A stretch of DNA of 64,000 nucleotides from Priestia endophytica DSM 13796. GTDB taxonomy: Bacteria > Bacillota > Bacilli > Bacillales > Bacillaceae_H. The stretch spans positions 373,865-437,864 of the forward strand of contig NZ_FOXX01000003.1 in NCBI RefSeq assembly GCF_900115845.1, given 5' to 3'. The notes beneath the pieces are model-generated. The model searched no databases. It worked only from the letters and a program-made list of their open reading frames with translations, and was not told the DNA's origin. Made by a program: the position numbers and the translations under genes. Below are positions 27,867-38,745 of this stretch, one piece after another. Numbering within the stretch: the first letter of the stretch is position 1; the number at the start of each line of letters is the position of its first letter.

Positions 27867-29138
27867 ATGGCCAGTAATACTAAAGGTGGATTAAAGTCTA
27901 CTCTTACTGTAGCAATGTCTAACTATTTAGAAGCAGGATCCATTGTAGCTGCTGCTGGTGGGCTAACGCTTTGGATGGAATATTTAAATCTAGATGACTT
28001 TAAACTAGGGTTACTAGGAGCACTGAGTGCCAATGGTTTCGCTTCAGCAGCAGGAGCATTATTAGGAGGCATTCTGGTTGATAAGTATGGTCGTAAGTTA
28101 ATTTATAAATATGATTTACTTGTATATATGTTTGGTGTCTTATTAACGATTCTATCTTTTAACTTTCCGATGTTATTAATAGGCTATGTCATTACAGGAT
28201 TAGCTGTAGGGGCTGCCATTCCTGCTGCTTGGACGTATATAGCAGAAGAAGCACCTGAAAATGAACGTGCATCTCGTGTAGGATGGGGACAGTTAGCGTG
28301 GTCTATTGGTCCCGCTATCTCGTTACTTCTTTCTGTAGCATTAGCTCCATTAGGTCTATTAGGAAGTAGAATTATTTTTGGTCAGTTATTTGTAATCGCT
28401 TTAATTACGTGGATTATGCAACAGCAAATCAATGAATCAAAAATTTGGGAAGAAGAAAAACAAAAAGAAGTAAGCCAAAAAGCAAAAGGTAAAAAGCTAG
28501 AAAGCCCAATTAAAGAATTATTCACAATCAAGGCAAATCGTCATGCCATTGTTTTATTGCTTGGCATCTATTGCTTCTGGAACCTCGTAGCTGGTGTAAT
28601 GGGGTACTTCATGCCTTATATTTATGAAACTGTTGGAGGGCTTTCATCAAAACAAGCAAATTTATTACAAGCATTTTTATGGATTCTAACCGTTCTAGGA
28701 TCATACTTTGTTTTTATTAAATTAGGGGATAAAGTAAACAGACGTATATTATATGGAGTAGGAGCTGCCATGGGGATTGCCGCTTGGGCTGTTCTCACAT
28801 ATGGTGGAATGGGAATGACTGAACTGCTTATATTTGTCATACTTTGGGGAACTGCAGCAGGCTTTGGTGCTCAAGCCTTCTATGGCCTATGGGCAAGTGA
28901 GTTATTTCATACAAAATATCGTGCAAAAGCACAAGGATTTCTTTTTTGTACAGCACGTGTAGCTGTTGGTATTATTTCACTTGCGATTCCAACTATGATT
29001 TCTACATTAGGATTTAAAGTATCAGGTTCTATTATGATTGGATTCCTACTAATTGCAGCAGTCATTGGATTAGTAATGGCTCCAGAAACAAGAGGAAAAT
29101 CATTAAAAGAAATTGAAGAAGAACGATACAGTGCTTAA
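27867..29138 (+). CDS. MFS sugar transporter, probable L-rhamnose importer
   Basis: 423 residues with 12 membrane segments. The sugar-porter marks are DKYGRKL after helix 2 and the end MAPETRGKSLKEIEEERYS. ATG 27867 is preferred, with GGGGAG eight bases upstream. Position after rhaM and the DeoR gene suggests uptake of L-rhamnose; this is inference from context. A strong terminator follows. Confidence 0.85.
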   Translation: MASNTKGGLKSTLTVAMSNYLEAGSIVAAAGGLTLWMEYLNLDDFKLGLLGALSANGFASAAGALLGGILVDKYGRKLIYKYDLLVYMFGVLLTILSFNFPMLLIGYVITGLAVGAAIPAAWTYIAEEAPENERASRVGWGQLAWSIGPAISLLLSVALAPLGLLGSRIIFGQLFVIALITWIMQQQINESKIWEEEKQKEVSQKAKGKKLESPIKELFTIKANRHAIVLLLGIYCFWNLVAGVMGYFMPYIYETVGGLSSKQANLLQAFLWILTVLGSYFVFIKLGDKVNRRILYGVGAAMGIAAWAVLTYGGMGMTELLIFVILWGTAAGFGAQAFYGLWASELFHTKYRAKAQGFLFCTARVAVGIISLAIPTMISTLGFKVSGSIMIGFLLIAAVIGLVMAPETRGKSLKEIEEERYSA

Positions 29139-29167
29139 AAGAATACACTAAATAAGGAATAGAATCC

Positions 29168-29206
29168 AAAATAGCCAAGCCCCTAAACGGAGCTTGGCTA
29201 TTTTAT
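29168..29206 (+). terminator. Terminator of the rhaM-transporter operon
   Basis: AAATAGCCAAGC pairs with GCTTGGCTATTT, followed by TATTC. Confidence 0.88.
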
Positions 29207-29220
29207 TCTAGGTTATTGAT

Positions 29221-29422
29221 TTACTCTGCATCTAAAAAAGTCTCCCAGAGCTTTTTATCATCTACTCTATTCACACAGAGAGTCCCTTCTTCACCTTCTT
29301 GAATTCCTATATATATGATGTGCATCGGATTTTTAGCTTCTATCATTTTTTATAAATTGAACAGCTTTGCAAGCCTGTCTCCTTTCTTTAAACAAACCAT
29401 TACCTTTTTCTAACTTAAACAT
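29221..29422 (-). pseudogene. Small gene of about 66 codons with a one-base frameshift
   Basis: AAAGGAG precedes an ATG at 29422. The frame MFKLEKGNGLFKERRQACKA then VQFIK runs into an A6 run; removing one A joins it to MIEAKNPMHIIYIGIQEGEE, which ends at 29221. The joined product would be 66 residues. I do not recognise it. The rest of this gap shows nothing else. Confidence 0.4.
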
Positions 29423-29525
29423 TCGCTCCTTTATGAATCCCTCTGTATGTATTATTTGTTCAGTCGAGTTATATACATGATTGATTTTAATTGCTCGTTT
29501 ATTTTCCCTTTATCTATCGCCTTAC

Positions 29526-29566
29526 AAATACAAATAGAGATTCTAGTTAGAATCTCTATTTGTATT
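29526..29566 (-). terminator. Terminator of the lut operon
   Basis: Long hairpin: AAATACAAATAGAGATTCTA pairs with its complement (29547-29566) around GT, ten bases past the lutC stop. Confidence 0.85.
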
Positions 29567-29576
29567 TAACCTATTA

Positions 29577-30290
29577 TTACACAATTAAATAAAAAGCTTT
29601 TAAGGGGCCATGCACCCCCACGACCAAATTCATTTCGATATCTGCAGAATTACTTGGTCCAGAGATAAAGTTAATACAAGAAGCAATATCTTCTCCCTTT
29701 TCCACCTGTTGATTTAGATCATGAACGGCTTGCGTAATCCGTGGCACAATAGTCTCGCGTGGAATAATAGCCACATAAATAGTTGGTAAAAAGTGTAGGG
29801 CACGTCCTTGTCCTATATGAGTTTTTACAACAATTGTTCCTGATTCTGCAAGTGCATAATCACTGAATACAATACCGAAGTTAGCTTTTTCAGCTAAGGC
29901 ATGGTTCTCTTCGCGCCCTTTAGTTGAATCCCAAACGCTTACTTCTATTTCTTCTTTTGGCCATTGTTCCTCAAGCAAATTGGTTAATCCATATTCTTCA
30001 AAGCGTGAATCATCAGCAGTCATCACAGGACCACCTCCATGCTCAGAAACAATTTGTTTTAATGTTTCGGATAAGTTAGCCTTTGTTGTTTCAAGCACAA
30101 CAGTATGAATTTTACTGCAATGCTCTGTAAACGTAGCGATTAATTCTTTTTCTGTGGCTCCTTTCATTACTTCCCAATTCACGTTATTCTTCCAATCTGG
30201 CCGTGTAACCCCACTCTTTCGTCTTTCACGCCCAAGTTGTTCAGCAATATGATTTAAAAAAACTTCTTGATTTTGAGATGTTCCTTTCAT
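29577..30290 (-). CDS. lutC: L-lactate utilisation protein LutC
   Basis: 237 residues of the LUD domain family. The motifs [21 protein letters not shown] (here [18 protein letters not shown]) and [13 protein letters not shown] are typical. LutA, LutB and LutC together oxidise L-lactate to pyruvate. It overlaps the lutB stop by one base, so translation is coupled. Last gene of lutABC. Confidence 0.93.
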   Translation of the reverse strand: MKGTSQNQEVFLNHIAEQLGRERRKSGVTRPDWKNNVNWEVMKGATEKELIATFTEHCSKIHTVVLETTKANLSETLKQIVSEHGGGPVMTADDSRFEEYGLTNLLEEQWPKEEIEVSVWDSTKGREENHALAEKANFGIVFSDYALAESGTIVVKTHIGQGRALHFLPTIYVAIIPRETIVPRITQAVHDLNQQVEKGEDIASCINFISGPSNSADIEMNLVVGVHGPLKAFYLIV

Positions 30291-31714
30291 TATTTTTCAC
30301 CGTCCTTTTTATGATCCTCAAACCAGTCCCGGAAACGTTCTTTACTTGGAGCTGGAAACTCACGAATCTCTGTCCAATTTTTTAAAGGTCCAATTCCTTT
30401 AGACACTCGGTCTCCTGATACAATAGGCTTCATAGCTGTAGGTGCCATTTTTGTTCCTAATTTGTATAGAGCAGCAGATGAAGCTCCCATGCCAAACATT
30501 TTCATGGCAAGTTTCTCAGCGAGAGGAGCACGCCCTTCTTTTTCAACGATGACTTGACGATGTTTTACAAGCAGTTCATGCAATGGGATTTTAACTGGAC
30601 AAGCATCTGTACATGCCCCGCAAAGGCTCGATGCATATGGAAGCTCCTTATAATCGTCATAACCGCCTAATAATGGACTTAACACTGCACCAATCGGCCC
30701 TGGATAGATAGAGCCATAAGAATGCCCCCCTACATGACGATATACTGGGCATACGTTAATACAGGCTGCACAACGAATACATTGTAAAACTTGGCGAAAC
30801 TCAGATCCTAAAATTTCAGAACGGCCATTATCCACTACAACAAGGTGAAATTCTTCTGGACCGTCTGCTTCTTCCTCATATTTAGGCCCCACTGTCGTAA
30901 TATAGCTTGTTAGCTTTTGCCCTACTGCACTTCGACATAGCAATCCAACAAGTACATCGAGTTCTTCCATTGTTGGTACAAGACGCTCCATTCCCATTAC
31001 AGCAATTTGCGTTTTAGGAATAGCTGTAACAAGGTCTGCATTTCCTTCATTTGTTACTAGACAAATAGAACCGGTATTTGCAACTGCAAAGTTACAGCCT
31101 GTTACACCAATTTCTGCTTCAAGAAATTTTTCACGCAGGATTTCACGAACAAATTTTGTCATTTCGTAAGGGTCTTCTGATTGCTTATAACCCAATTTTT
31201 CTTGAAATACATCTCGAATTTGTTCTTTTTTCATATGAAGAGCTGGGGCTACAATATGAGAAGGTGGCTCATGATTATCAACTTGTAAGATATATTCACC
31301 AAGGTCACTCTCTACTACTTCACATCCTATACCTTCGAGTGTTTTATTCATTTCAATTTCTTCCGTTACCATTGATTTAGACTTAACAACTTTTTTAGCT
31401 TGCTTTTTTTCTGCTACTTCCTTAATATATTGAGCTGCTTCTTCTTTTGTTTTTGCAAAAAATATATGGCCCCCACGTTTTGTAACACTTTCACTTAATT
31501 GCATTAAGTAATAGTCTAGATTTTCCAATGTGTGTTGACGAATTTGCTCTCCTAGCTCACGCCAGTCTTCCCAGTTTCCAAGCTCATCACTAGCTGCCAA
31601 ACGGCGTGTATACAAGCGCTCTTGAGCTGTAGATACGGCTTCACGCATTGTAGAATCTTGGATACCTTTATTAACACGTTCATTAAACTTTTTATCGCTG
31701 ATTTTCATGCTCAT
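30290..31714 (-). CDS. lutB: Iron-sulfur L-lactate oxidation protein LutB
   Basis: 474 residues: an N-terminal LUD-type domain (to about 300) and two [4Fe-4S] clusters of ferredoxin type, [20 protein letters not shown] and [15 protein letters not shown]. These would pass electrons from lactate oxidation. Start ATG 31714 has GGGGG eight bases upstream. Part of lutABC. Confidence 0.94.
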   Translation of the reverse strand: MSMKISDKKFNERVNKGIQDSTMREAVSTAQERLYTRRLAASDELGNWEDWRELGEQIRQHTLENLDYYLMQLSESVTKRGGHIFFAKTKEEAAQYIKEVAEKKQAKKVVKSKSMVTEEIEMNKTLEGIGCEVVESDLGEYILQVDNHEPPSHIVAPALHMKKEQIRDVFQEKLGYKQSEDPYEMTKFVREILREKFLEAEIGVTGCNFAVANTGSICLVTNEGNADLVTAIPKTQIAVMGMERLVPTMEELDVLVGLLCRSAVGQKLTSYITTVGPKYEEEADGPEEFHLVVVDNGRSEILGSEFRQVLQCIRCAACINVCPVYRHVGGHSYGSIYPGPIGAVLSPLLGGYDDYKELPYASSLCGACTDACPVKIPLHELLVKHRQVIVEKEGRAPLAEKLAMKMFGMGASSAALYKLGTKMAPTAMKPIVSGDRVSKGIGPLKNWTEIREFPAPSKERFRDWFEDHKKDGEK

Positions 31715-31736
31715 TTTTTATTCCCCCTTCTTGTAT

Positions 31737-32453
31737 TTAACGGCTATTTAATACCTCCGCAATATGCAATACTTTTGCTGATTCTCCTAAACGCTCCATT
31801 CTTCCCCCGATATTCATTAAACACCCACAGTCTGCACTAATTAAATAGTCCGCTCCTGTTTTCCTAACACTCGCTACTTTCTCGTCTACCATTTGTTCAG
31901 ATATTGGCATCATTTTGACAGAGAAAGTTCCACCAAATCCACAGCAGTTTTGGGAGTTCGGAAGTTGCTCAACTTCTAATTCTTTTACATTAGAAAGTAG
32001 CGTAAAAGGTGCTTCTTTAACGCCTAACAAACGTGTCATATGACAAGATGTATGATAAGTTGCTTTTCCTTTTAAACGTGCTCCCACATCGGTAATTTTT
32101 AAAACGTCTACAATAAATTGAGTTAGTTCATATGTTTTTTCGGCAAGGCGCTTAGCTCTTTCCTCCCATTGAACATCTCCTGTAAACATATGTGAATATT
32201 CATGGAACATAGTTGCACAAGACCCAGAAGGCGTCACTACGTACTCCGCATCTTCAAAAGTTTGAATCATATTTTTTGCGGCTTTCTTAGCTTCGGCAAC
32301 ATAGCCGCTATTATAAGCAGGCTGACCGCAACAAACCTGTGAGGTAGGGAATGAAACTTCACAACCAAGACGCTCAAGTAACTCGACTGTTGCTTTACCA
32401 ACATTTGATTGGAAGGTATCGACTAAGCATGTGATAAATAGACTCACTTTCAT
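31737..32453 (-). CDS. lutA: L-lactate oxidation protein LutA
   Basis: 238 residues with two cysteine-rich CCG domains ([10 protein letters not shown] and [10 protein letters not shown]), as in heterodisulfide reductase-like proteins. ATG 32453 has AGGAG eight bases upstream. First gene of lutABC, downstream of lutR and a presumed operator. In this place it would finish the path of L-lactate made by AldA from rhamnose. Confidence 0.94.
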   Translation of the reverse strand: MKVSLFITCLVDTFQSNVGKATVELLERLGCEVSFPTSQVCCGQPAYNSGYVAEAKKAAKNMIQTFEDAEYVVTPSGSCATMFHEYSHMFTGDVQWEERAKRLAEKTYELTQFIVDVLKITDVGARLKGKATYHTSCHMTRLLGVKEAPFTLLSNVKELEVEQLPNSQNCCGFGGTFSVKMMPISEQMVDEKVASVRKTGADYLISADCGCLMNIGGRMERLGESAKVLHIAEVLNSR

Positions 32454-32489
32454 TTTTAAATCTCCTCTCAACATATACTTAAATTCATC

Positions 32490-32503
32490 TGGTCATCTGA
32501 CTA
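32490..32503. promoter_or_regulatory. Candidate LutR operator
   Basis: TGGTC-atct-GACTA is a near-perfect inverted repeat of FadR-type shape, 37 bp before the lutA start and just after the lutR gene. Confidence 0.5.
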
Positions 32504-32562
32504 TTAATAGATAAAAGGTAAAGGTAATGATGAAAATGATACATGCAATCTAGAAAAGTTCT

Positions 32563-33294
32563 TCAGATCGCGCTATATTCATCTTTATGATGTCTTAAAA
32601 CAGACTGTAGTTTTTCACTTTCTATTAAATGATTCATCATTGCCTTGCTTGCACTCTCAACATCCTGTTTTTTAATAGCTTCATAAATAGCTAGATGTCC
32701 ATAGAATAAATTTTTGGTTATTTGTTCTTCATATAAAATGGAATGATAGGTTTCATGAATCGTTTTTTCGATTATTTTTGAGATATGGCTCATAAGTTCT
32801 AATAGAATCGGATTATGAGAAGCCTTAACAATTGTTAGATGAAAGTGAAAATCAATAGAACTTTCATCTTCTTTATCACCCGCCACATCTTTTCCTTTGT
32901 CAATCCAGTGTTCCATTTCCTTTAAATTTTCTTTAGTACGCTTTATAGCTGCGGCTTGTACAGCTCCCACTTCAACGATTTTTCGAACTTCAAATAAGTG
33001 AACAAGATCTTCTTGTTGCAATAAAAGGTGAGAATGTAGAGGTATTAGTAAATGAGAAGGATCAAATTTTTTTACATAGGTCCCTTCTCCTTGTCGCATC
33101 TCAATTAATCCCATCGCACGAACAGCACTTAATGCTTCACGCACAGCAGATCTTCCAACTCCGAATTGTTCTGCAAGCTGATGAACAGAAAGCAGCTTAT
33201 CCCCGGGTTTTAACGTCCCTTCTCGTATCATAGAAAGAATAAGGTCTGATATTTCTTCATATATCTTTTTTGGGCGAATTGATTTATACTCCAC
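32563..33294 (-). CDS. lutR: FadR-subfamily GntR regulator, LutR-like
   Basis: 243 residues: GntR winged helix (about 8-75, with QLAEQFGVGRSAVREALSAV) and an all-helical FCD ligand domain with the metal-binding His residues in DFHFHLTIV and in GHLAIYEAI. Start is GTG 33294. It lies 109 bp upstream of lutA on the same strand, so it most likely controls the lut genes in response to lactate, as LutR does in B. subtilis. Confidence 0.87.
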   Translation of the reverse strand: MEYKSIRPKKIYEEISDLILSMIREGTLKPGDKLLSVHQLAEQFGVGRSAVREALSAVRAMGLIEMRQGEGTYVKKFDPSHLLIPLHSHLLLQQEDLVHLFEVRKIVEVGAVQAAAIKRTKENLKEMEHWIDKGKDVAGDKEDESSIDFHFHLTIVKASHNPILLELMSHISKIIEKTIHETYHSILYEEQITKNLFYGHLAIYEAIKKQDVESASKAMMNHLIESEKLQSVLRHHKDEYSAI

Positions 33295-33475
33295 ATGCCA
33301 TCATCCTAACACCTTTAAAATTGTTCTTATTCTATTAATATAAAAAAGCTTAGTCTTGCTCTTTATTTATATAAGAAAGAATTGTTAAAATATAAAACAG
33401 GGGAATTGATCTATTAGATCCTCCCCCCTGGCTATACCTATTTATAAATTTACTATATCGTTTTTAATCAATATT

Positions 33476-34744
33476 TTAGGCTAAAACAGAGTCTCTTTTT
33501 ACTAATACATCTTGCTCGTATTGCTTCACGTCTTCTAACCATGTTTCTTTCACTGGAACTCCCATTTTTTCACAGTAATAATCCCAGATTGCACCAAAAG
33601 GATAGGTTTTAAATTCTTCCATTAATGCTAATCTTTCTGTAAAGTTTCCATCTTCCTGTAACTGTTTTAAATGTTCATTTGGCACTAACATTGCATATAG
33701 TAATGCTTTAATCATATTTCTTGTGCCGATTGTCCATGCTGCTACACGGTTAATACTAGCATCAAAGAAATCCAAACCAATCATGACTTTATCCAATGCA
33801 TCATTTCGAACGATTTCAAGAGCAAGCTCACGTAATTCGTCATCTAATGTCACAACATGATCACTATCCCAACGAACAGGTCGAGATACATGTAGGGCAA
33901 GTTTATCACTATAAAGTAACATAGATGAAATTTTGTTTGATACCGTTTCAGTTGGATGGAAATGTCCTGTATCTAATAAACATAACTTATTATTTTTTAA
34001 TGCATATCCAAAGTAAAATTCATGTGACCCTACCACGTAAGACTCAGAGCCAATTCCAAATAACTTACTTTCAACAGCATCTAGGTTATATTCTTCATTT
34101 ATTTCTTCGCTAAAAATCGTATCTAGTGATTTTTTTAGTCTTTGACGAGGCGTTAGGCGATCACTTGGAACATCTTTATAGCCATCTGGAATCCAAACGT
34201 TTGTTAAAGATGGCGTGCCTAATTCTTTACCAAAATACTCACCAATTTTACGGCTAGCAATACAATGGTTAATCCAGAATTCTCTAATTTCCTCTTCAGG
34301 ATGTGATAATGTTAAACCATCTGCTGCTTTTTCATGTGAAAATAACGTTGGATTGAAATCTAAGCCTAAGCCATGTTCTTTCGCCCATTTCACCCAGTTT
34401 TCAAAGTGTTTCGGCTCTAATTGATCTCTTTCTACTGCTTCTCCATTTGTTTCCGCATAAATGGCATGTAAGTTCACACGGTGTTTTCCGGGAATTAGAG
34501 ATAGCGCTTTCTCAAGGTCTGCTCTTAATTCCTCAGGTGTTCTTGCTTTACCTGGATAATTTCCTGTTACATCAATACCACCTGATAACTCTCCTTTATT
34601 TACCTCAAATCCAGCAACGTCATCTCCTTGCCAACAATGAATCGAAATAGGTACATTTTTTAACTGTTCCAATACATGATCAACATCGATTCCCCATTTT
34701 TCATATTCCTTTTTCGCAATCTCATACTTTTCATTAAGTGTCAT
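33476..34744 (-). CDS. rhaA: L-rhamnose isomerase
   Basis: 422 residues, normal RhaA length. Typical stretches include [45 protein letters not shown] and [16 protein letters not shown], which hold the metal-binding and catalytic residues. It converts L-rhamnose to L-rhamnulose. It follows rhaB by 17 bp in a two-gene operon; AAAGGAAG precedes the ATG. Confidence 0.96.
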   Translation of the reverse strand: MTLNEKYEIAKKEYEKWGIDVDHVLEQLKNVPISIHCWQGDDVAGFEVNKGELSGGIDVTGNYPGKARTPEELRADLEKALSLIPGKHRVNLHAIYAETNGEAVERDQLEPKHFENWVKWAKEHGLGLDFNPTLFSHEKAADGLTLSHPEEEIREFWINHCIASRKIGEYFGKELGTPSLTNVWIPDGYKDVPSDRLTPRQRLKKSLDTIFSEEINEEYNLDAVESKLFGIGSESYVVGSHEFYFGYALKNNKLCLLDTGHFHPTETVSNKISSMLLYSDKLALHVSRPVRWDSDHVVTLDDELRELALEIVRNDALDKVMIGLDFFDASINRVAAWTIGTRNMIKALLYAMLVPNEHLKQLQEDGNFTERLALMEEFKTYPFGAIWDYYCEKMGVPVKETWLEDVKQYEQDVLVKRDSVLA

Positions 34745-34761
34745 TTTATATTCTTCCTTTC

Positions 34762-36177
34762 TTATGCTGTAATGATTGAAGGTGAAAACTTTTTCACTTC
34801 AAAGGAATGCTTAATAATTGTTCTTGCTTCGTTTATATCTTCAATTTCGCCCACTGCCATTAATTGTGAGACAATATTTCCAATGGCCGTTGCCTCTACT
34901 GGACCTGCGTATACTATTTTTTTTGTTGTATCAGCAATTAGTTGATTTAACATTTCATTTTGACAACCGCCACCGATGACATTAATCTTTTCGAATTTTC
35001 TTTCAAATATCTCTTCAATTTGATTAATAGCTTGTTGATAACTGCATACCAAACTATCATATACACACTTGGCTACTTCGCCAGGTGTAGTTGGTATCGC
35101 TTGATTTGTCTCTTGACAGTAGCGTTGAATTTCCTCAATCATATTTTCTGGCTTTAAAAACCTTGGATCATCTACATTAACAGTAGATTTGAATTCTTGA
35201 ACTTGGCGAGCTAAATCAACTAACTCGGCAAACGAATATTGATCCTGATAATTTCTTTTTACTTCCTGTATCATCCAAAGTCCCATAATGTTCTTTAGGA
35301 ATCGATAGCGATAATCAATACCGCCTTCATTCGTAAAATTGTAATCTAGAGCCTTTGTAACACAAATCGGAAAATAGTTTTCGACTCCGATTAAAGACCA
35401 TGTCCCTGAACTTATATAGATGGTCTCGTCTAGCTCTGGAACCGAGATGACGGCTGAGCCTGTATCATGTGTTGCAGGCAGAATAACTTTCATATCAAAG
35501 CCAAATTCCTCTCTGAGATCCTCTTTCAGCGTTCCTAACACTGTTTTAGGATTGTGAATCTCCTGAAAGATCTCTCTTTTAATGCCTAATTGATCTAGAA
35601 TTTCGTCATCCCATTTCTTTGTAAATGCATTAACTAATTGAGTCGACGTAGCATTTGTATATTCATTTGCCTTTTTTCCTGTCAGTAGATAATTAAAATA
35701 GTCAGGAACCATAAGGAAAGATGCTGCCTTATCTAATATCTCTGGATTATTTTGTTTAATAGAATAAAGTTGATAAATCGTATTAAATTTTTGAAACTGA
35801 ATACCTGTTTCTAAATATAGTCGTTCTTTCATTATGATTTTAAAGACTTCATCCATCATTCCATCTGTTCGTGGATCCCGATAAGCAACGGAATTAGTCA
35901 AAGGTTTTTCATTCTCATCCAGTAGGATAAAGTCAACTGCCCACGTATCAATCCCTATACTTTCAGGCTTCAAACCTTTGCCTTGACATTTTTTAATCCC
36001 TTTTTTTATTTCTAAAAATAATCGATCAAGTTCCCAGCAAAATTGGTCATCTTTTCGGACAATTTTATTTTCAAAACGATGAATTTCATTTAGTTTTAAT
36101 TGTCCATTTTCGAGGTGGCTGGCAATCAATCGACCACTAGATGCACCAATATCAACAGCTAAACAACATTTCTTCAT
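34762..36177 (-). CDS. rhaB: Rhamnulokinase
   Basis: 471 residues of the FGGY kinase family: phosphate-1 loop [45 protein letters not shown] and the adenosine site NVIGGGCQN. It phosphorylates L-rhamnulose at carbon 1. ATG 36177 is used (AAGGGTGA upstream). First gene of rhaBA, with a cre-like site just upstream and a divergent-looking gap to the AraC gene. Confidence 0.95.
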   Translation of the reverse strand: MKKCCLAVDIGASSGRLIASHLENGQLKLNEIHRFENKIVRKDDQFCWELDRLFLEIKKGIKKCQGKGLKPESIGIDTWAVDFILLDENEKPLTNSVAYRDPRTDGMMDEVFKIIMKERLYLETGIQFQKFNTIYQLYSIKQNNPEILDKAASFLMVPDYFNYLLTGKKANEYTNATSTQLVNAFTKKWDDEILDQLGIKREIFQEIHNPKTVLGTLKEDLREEFGFDMKVILPATHDTGSAVISVPELDETIYISSGTWSLIGVENYFPICVTKALDYNFTNEGGIDYRYRFLKNIMGLWMIQEVKRNYQDQYSFAELVDLARQVQEFKSTVNVDDPRFLKPENMIEEIQRYCQETNQAIPTTPGEVAKCVYDSLVCSYQQAINQIEEIFERKFEKINVIGGGCQNEMLNQLIADTTKKIVYAGPVEATAIGNIVSQLMAVGEIEDINEARTIIKHSFEVKKFSPSIITA

Positions 36178-36194
36178 TACTATCACCCTTCATC

Positions 36195-36208
36195 TGAAAG
36201 CGTTTGCT
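36195..36208. promoter_or_regulatory. cre-like site upstream of rhaB
   Basis: TGAAAGCGTTTGCT agrees with TGWAANCGNTNWCA at 12 of 14 positions, about 18 bp before the rhaB start. Confidence 0.5.
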
Positions 36209-36430
36209 TATGTTCTTATCTTAAAACAGATTGAAAGAGTAAATAATGACTAAAATTATTTATTTATTGTCCTTATTTGCAAAAATACATTACATTCGTC
36301 TTTTAATTGTTATAGATGTCTTCTGTTATCCTAAATAAATTTATGGGACACGTTCTTTTAGAATCAAAGCGTATAATATAAAAAGGTTTCCGTTTTATGA
36401 TGATAGTGTTCACCTGGATAAAAACTCCAT

Positions 36431-36471
36431 AAAAAGAACATTTAGCTCTTTATTTCTTCGCTAAATGTTCT
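36431..36471 (-). terminator. Terminator whose stem overlaps the araC stop region
   Basis: On the minus strand AGAACATTTAGC (last codons of the regulator) pairs with GCTAAATGTTCT, followed by TTTT. The stop codon is in the loop. Confidence 0.85.
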
Positions 36472-37418
36472 CTAAATTGTTTTGGTGTCTGATTATATTT
36501 ATTTTTAAAAATTCGATAGAAATAACTAACATTATCGTACCCAACTTGATCTATTATTGTCGTAATTGGCATATCTGTACTTTCTAATAACTCTCTTGAT
36601 TTGCTCAAACGTTTTTCTTGAAGTAACTCTTTAAAGGTATAATTTGTAGCCTTTTTAATTTCTTTACTTAAAGCATAGTGGGGTTGATTTAATTGAGAAG
36701 ATAACTCATATAACGAAGCTTTTTGAAAATTTTCATCGATATACTTTAAAGACTCAACGATTAAATAGTGATGGACAGGATAATCTTCTGTATGTTCAGC
36801 CTTATCAGCGTGTTTAATTAACTCAACGATTAAAAGACCCATATATAATTTAACCGTTGATTCAGACATAAAGGCAGAAGACATAATTTCCATAATAATT
36901 TTTTTTATTAACTCTTGAATACTTTCCACTTCTGAAACTTTAAAGTAGAGAAATTGTCCGTTTTGAGTGCTATTATATAAGCTGTTGATTAGAAAATTAC
37001 TAATTCTATTTTCAGTTGTTAAGAAAGAGAAGATGAAATCAAAAAATTGAGGTTGAATAATGAAATTAATAATGATATCTTCTGTTGCACATGCGGCAAT
37101 TTCATGTTCAATATGCTGATTTAAAAATAACAGCTCTCCTTGTTTTAAACTTATTTTTTGATTCCCTACCTTTTGATTTAATTCTCCATTATAAACATAA
37201 TTGATTTCAATATAATTGTGTTTATGTTTAGGAAAATCAACAAAGCGTGTATGTTGGCGGACCATAATCATCTTATCTTTACTGAGAAATTTTTCACTTT
37301 CAATAATAAAATTGGACTGATTTGTATAAAGCTCTTTTTTGATCTCTCTTCTGTTTTGTAAGATTATTTCCTCTTCTTCTGTTATCTTTAATAACTCATT
37401 TAAAAGCTCATCCTGCAT
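36450..37418 (-). CDS. AraC-family regulator with cupin domain
   Basis: 322 residues. An N-terminal cupin (about 55-120, with HKHNYIEINYVYNGEL) precedes a helical linker and two AraC helix-turn-helix units (ASLYELSSQLNQPHYALSKE and ITTIIDQVGYDNVSYFYRIF). It has no frameshift. It lies between rhaBA and the uronate genes and may activate either; RhaR/RhaS-type control of rhaBA is the simplest guess. AAGGAG precedes ATG 37418. Confidence 0.9.
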   Translation of the reverse strand: MQDELLNELLKITEEEEIILQNRREIKKELYTNQSNFIIESEKFLSKDKMIMVRQHTRFVDFPKHKHNYIEINYVYNGELNQKVGNQKISLKQGELLFLNQHIEHEIAACATEDIIINFIIQPQFFDFIFSFLTTENRISNFLINSLYNSTQNGQFLYFKVSEVESIQELIKKIIMEIMSSAFMSESTVKLYMGLLIVELIKHADKAEHTEDYPVHHYLIVESLKYIDENFQKASLYELSSQLNQPHYALSKEIKKATNYTFKELLQEKRLSKSRELLESTDMPITTIIDQVGYDNVSYFYRIFKNKYNQTPKQFREHLAKK

Positions 37419-37792
37419 AGAAGTTCTCCTTTTTTACCATCTTTCTTCATTTTGTATACTCATTTTAAAGTATGGGTTTCTAACTATTCTAGAGTTTACA
37501 TTGGAGTTTTGATTACCTATTATTATTAACAATTAAAAATGATAATGTAAAAATGTTTTGGATAAACTAAAGTAAAATTTTTGAAATTCATTAAGATCCC
37601 TATATTAATACAAATATACTTCAAATTGTTGATAAAAGTAATCTAGATTTCATCAATAAAAAAAGTCCTTTGCCAAAACAAAGGACCTTTGATGAGTTCA
37701 TTTTCACTTTAAAGTTTTATTTAGTCTTTTAAAATCTACCTAGAAATACGAAAATAAAAACTAGATCAAAAAATATTTACGCCTATTGTTCC
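37419..37792. other. Intergenic region
   Basis: AT-rich. Holds the araC promoter and the terminator at 37658-37688; no gene seen. Confidence 0.6.
37658..37688 (-). terminator. Terminator of the isomerase-like gene
   Basis: CAAAGGAC-type arms: AGTCCTTTG (37664-37672) and CAAAGGACCT (37679-37688), with a T7 run on the minus strand. Confidence 0.88.
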
Positions 37793-38629
37793 TTAACCTT
37801 GATTATACTTCTCTCTTAAAAAAACAATACTTTCATCTATAAAAGGTTCTTTTGTATCTTCCATTAAGATATTTATAAACGGTTTTTTCTCCTTTATTAA
37901 TTTCATCACTAGGTCATAATTTAATAATCCTTTACCAACAGCAGCTGGTTTTAACATTTGATTCTCTATAATAAAGTCTTTGGCGTGTAGGATGACCATT
38001 CTATCTCCAAATAAGTTAAATGCTTCTTCAAAAATCTCGTCCTGTTTTTTATAATTATCTATTGTCAGTAAATTTACGGGATCAAAAATCACTTGTAGAT
38101 TATTGGAATTCACACAATCTAAAAGTCTTCTCATCACTTTTGATGAATAAATAGGATGATTTACTCCCGCTTCGATTCCTACGATTACGCCAAATTTTTC
38201 CGCTTCTTCTACAAGTTCACGGACACTTTCGACTACTTCTTGGAATGGTTCTTCTTTGAAGTTTTCTGTAGTATAAAAAATTTCAGCATTTACATTACCA
38301 GTTTCCGTTCCTACAATACTGCATCCGAAATCTCTTGCATATCTTATATGTTCTTTAAATCTTTCTAAGCCTTTTCGTCTTTCCACTTTATCAGGATGAA
38401 TCATATTAATATAACAGCCTAATACAGCAATTTGAATACCGTGTTTCTGAAAGGTACTTCCTACATAATGAGCAAGACCAGGGCTTAAACTTCCTAAATC
38501 TGTATTTACATAATCTAAAGATTTACTTAAAGCTAACTGTACAGATGTAAGCCCCTTTTTTTCAATTTCTTCTACTAATTCCTCTAAACCATTCTTTTCA
38601 ATATCATGACCTCTTATGCCTAGATTCAT
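37793..38629 (-). CDS. Sugar phosphate isomerase/epimerase-like TIM barrel protein
   Basis: 278 residues of the IolE/xylose-isomerase-like family (AP_endonuc_2). Metal-site pattern: GIEAG (Glu), VIFDPVNLL (Asp), ILHAKDF (His) and NILMEDTKE (Glu). The exact reaction is unknown. It follows kduD by 116 bp on the same strand with a hairpin between, and is the only gene of the island without a clear step in the rhamnose or uronate paths. An epimerase or isomerase for another sugar from the same polymer is a fair guess. Confidence 0.82.
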   Translation of the reverse strand: MNLGIRGHDIEKNGLEELVEEIEKKGLTSVQLALSKSLDYVNTDLGSLSPGLAHYVGSTFQKHGIQIAVLGCYINMIHPDKVERRKGLERFKEHIRYARDFGCSIVGTETGNVNAEIFYTTENFKEEPFQEVVESVRELVEEAEKFGVIVGIEAGVNHPIYSSKVMRRLLDCVNSNNLQVIFDPVNLLTIDNYKKQDEIFEEAFNLFGDRMVILHAKDFIIENQMLKPAAVGKGLLNYDLVMKLIKEKKPFINILMEDTKEPFIDESIVFLREKYNQG

Positions 38630-38682
38630 TTATATCATCCTTTTTATTTTTAGTGTCCATCCTATCAGATGTAATATAATAA

Positions 38683-38708
38683 AGCTGTATCACTAATGCG
38701 ATACAGCT
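38683..38708 (-). terminator. Hairpin after kduD
   Basis: AGCTGTATC and GATACAGCT, followed on the minus strand by TTTATT. Probably partial termination before the isomerase-like gene. Confidence 0.7.
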
Positions 38709-38745
38709 CATATAATTTTTAATGATCTACTCTATAGAAATAGAG

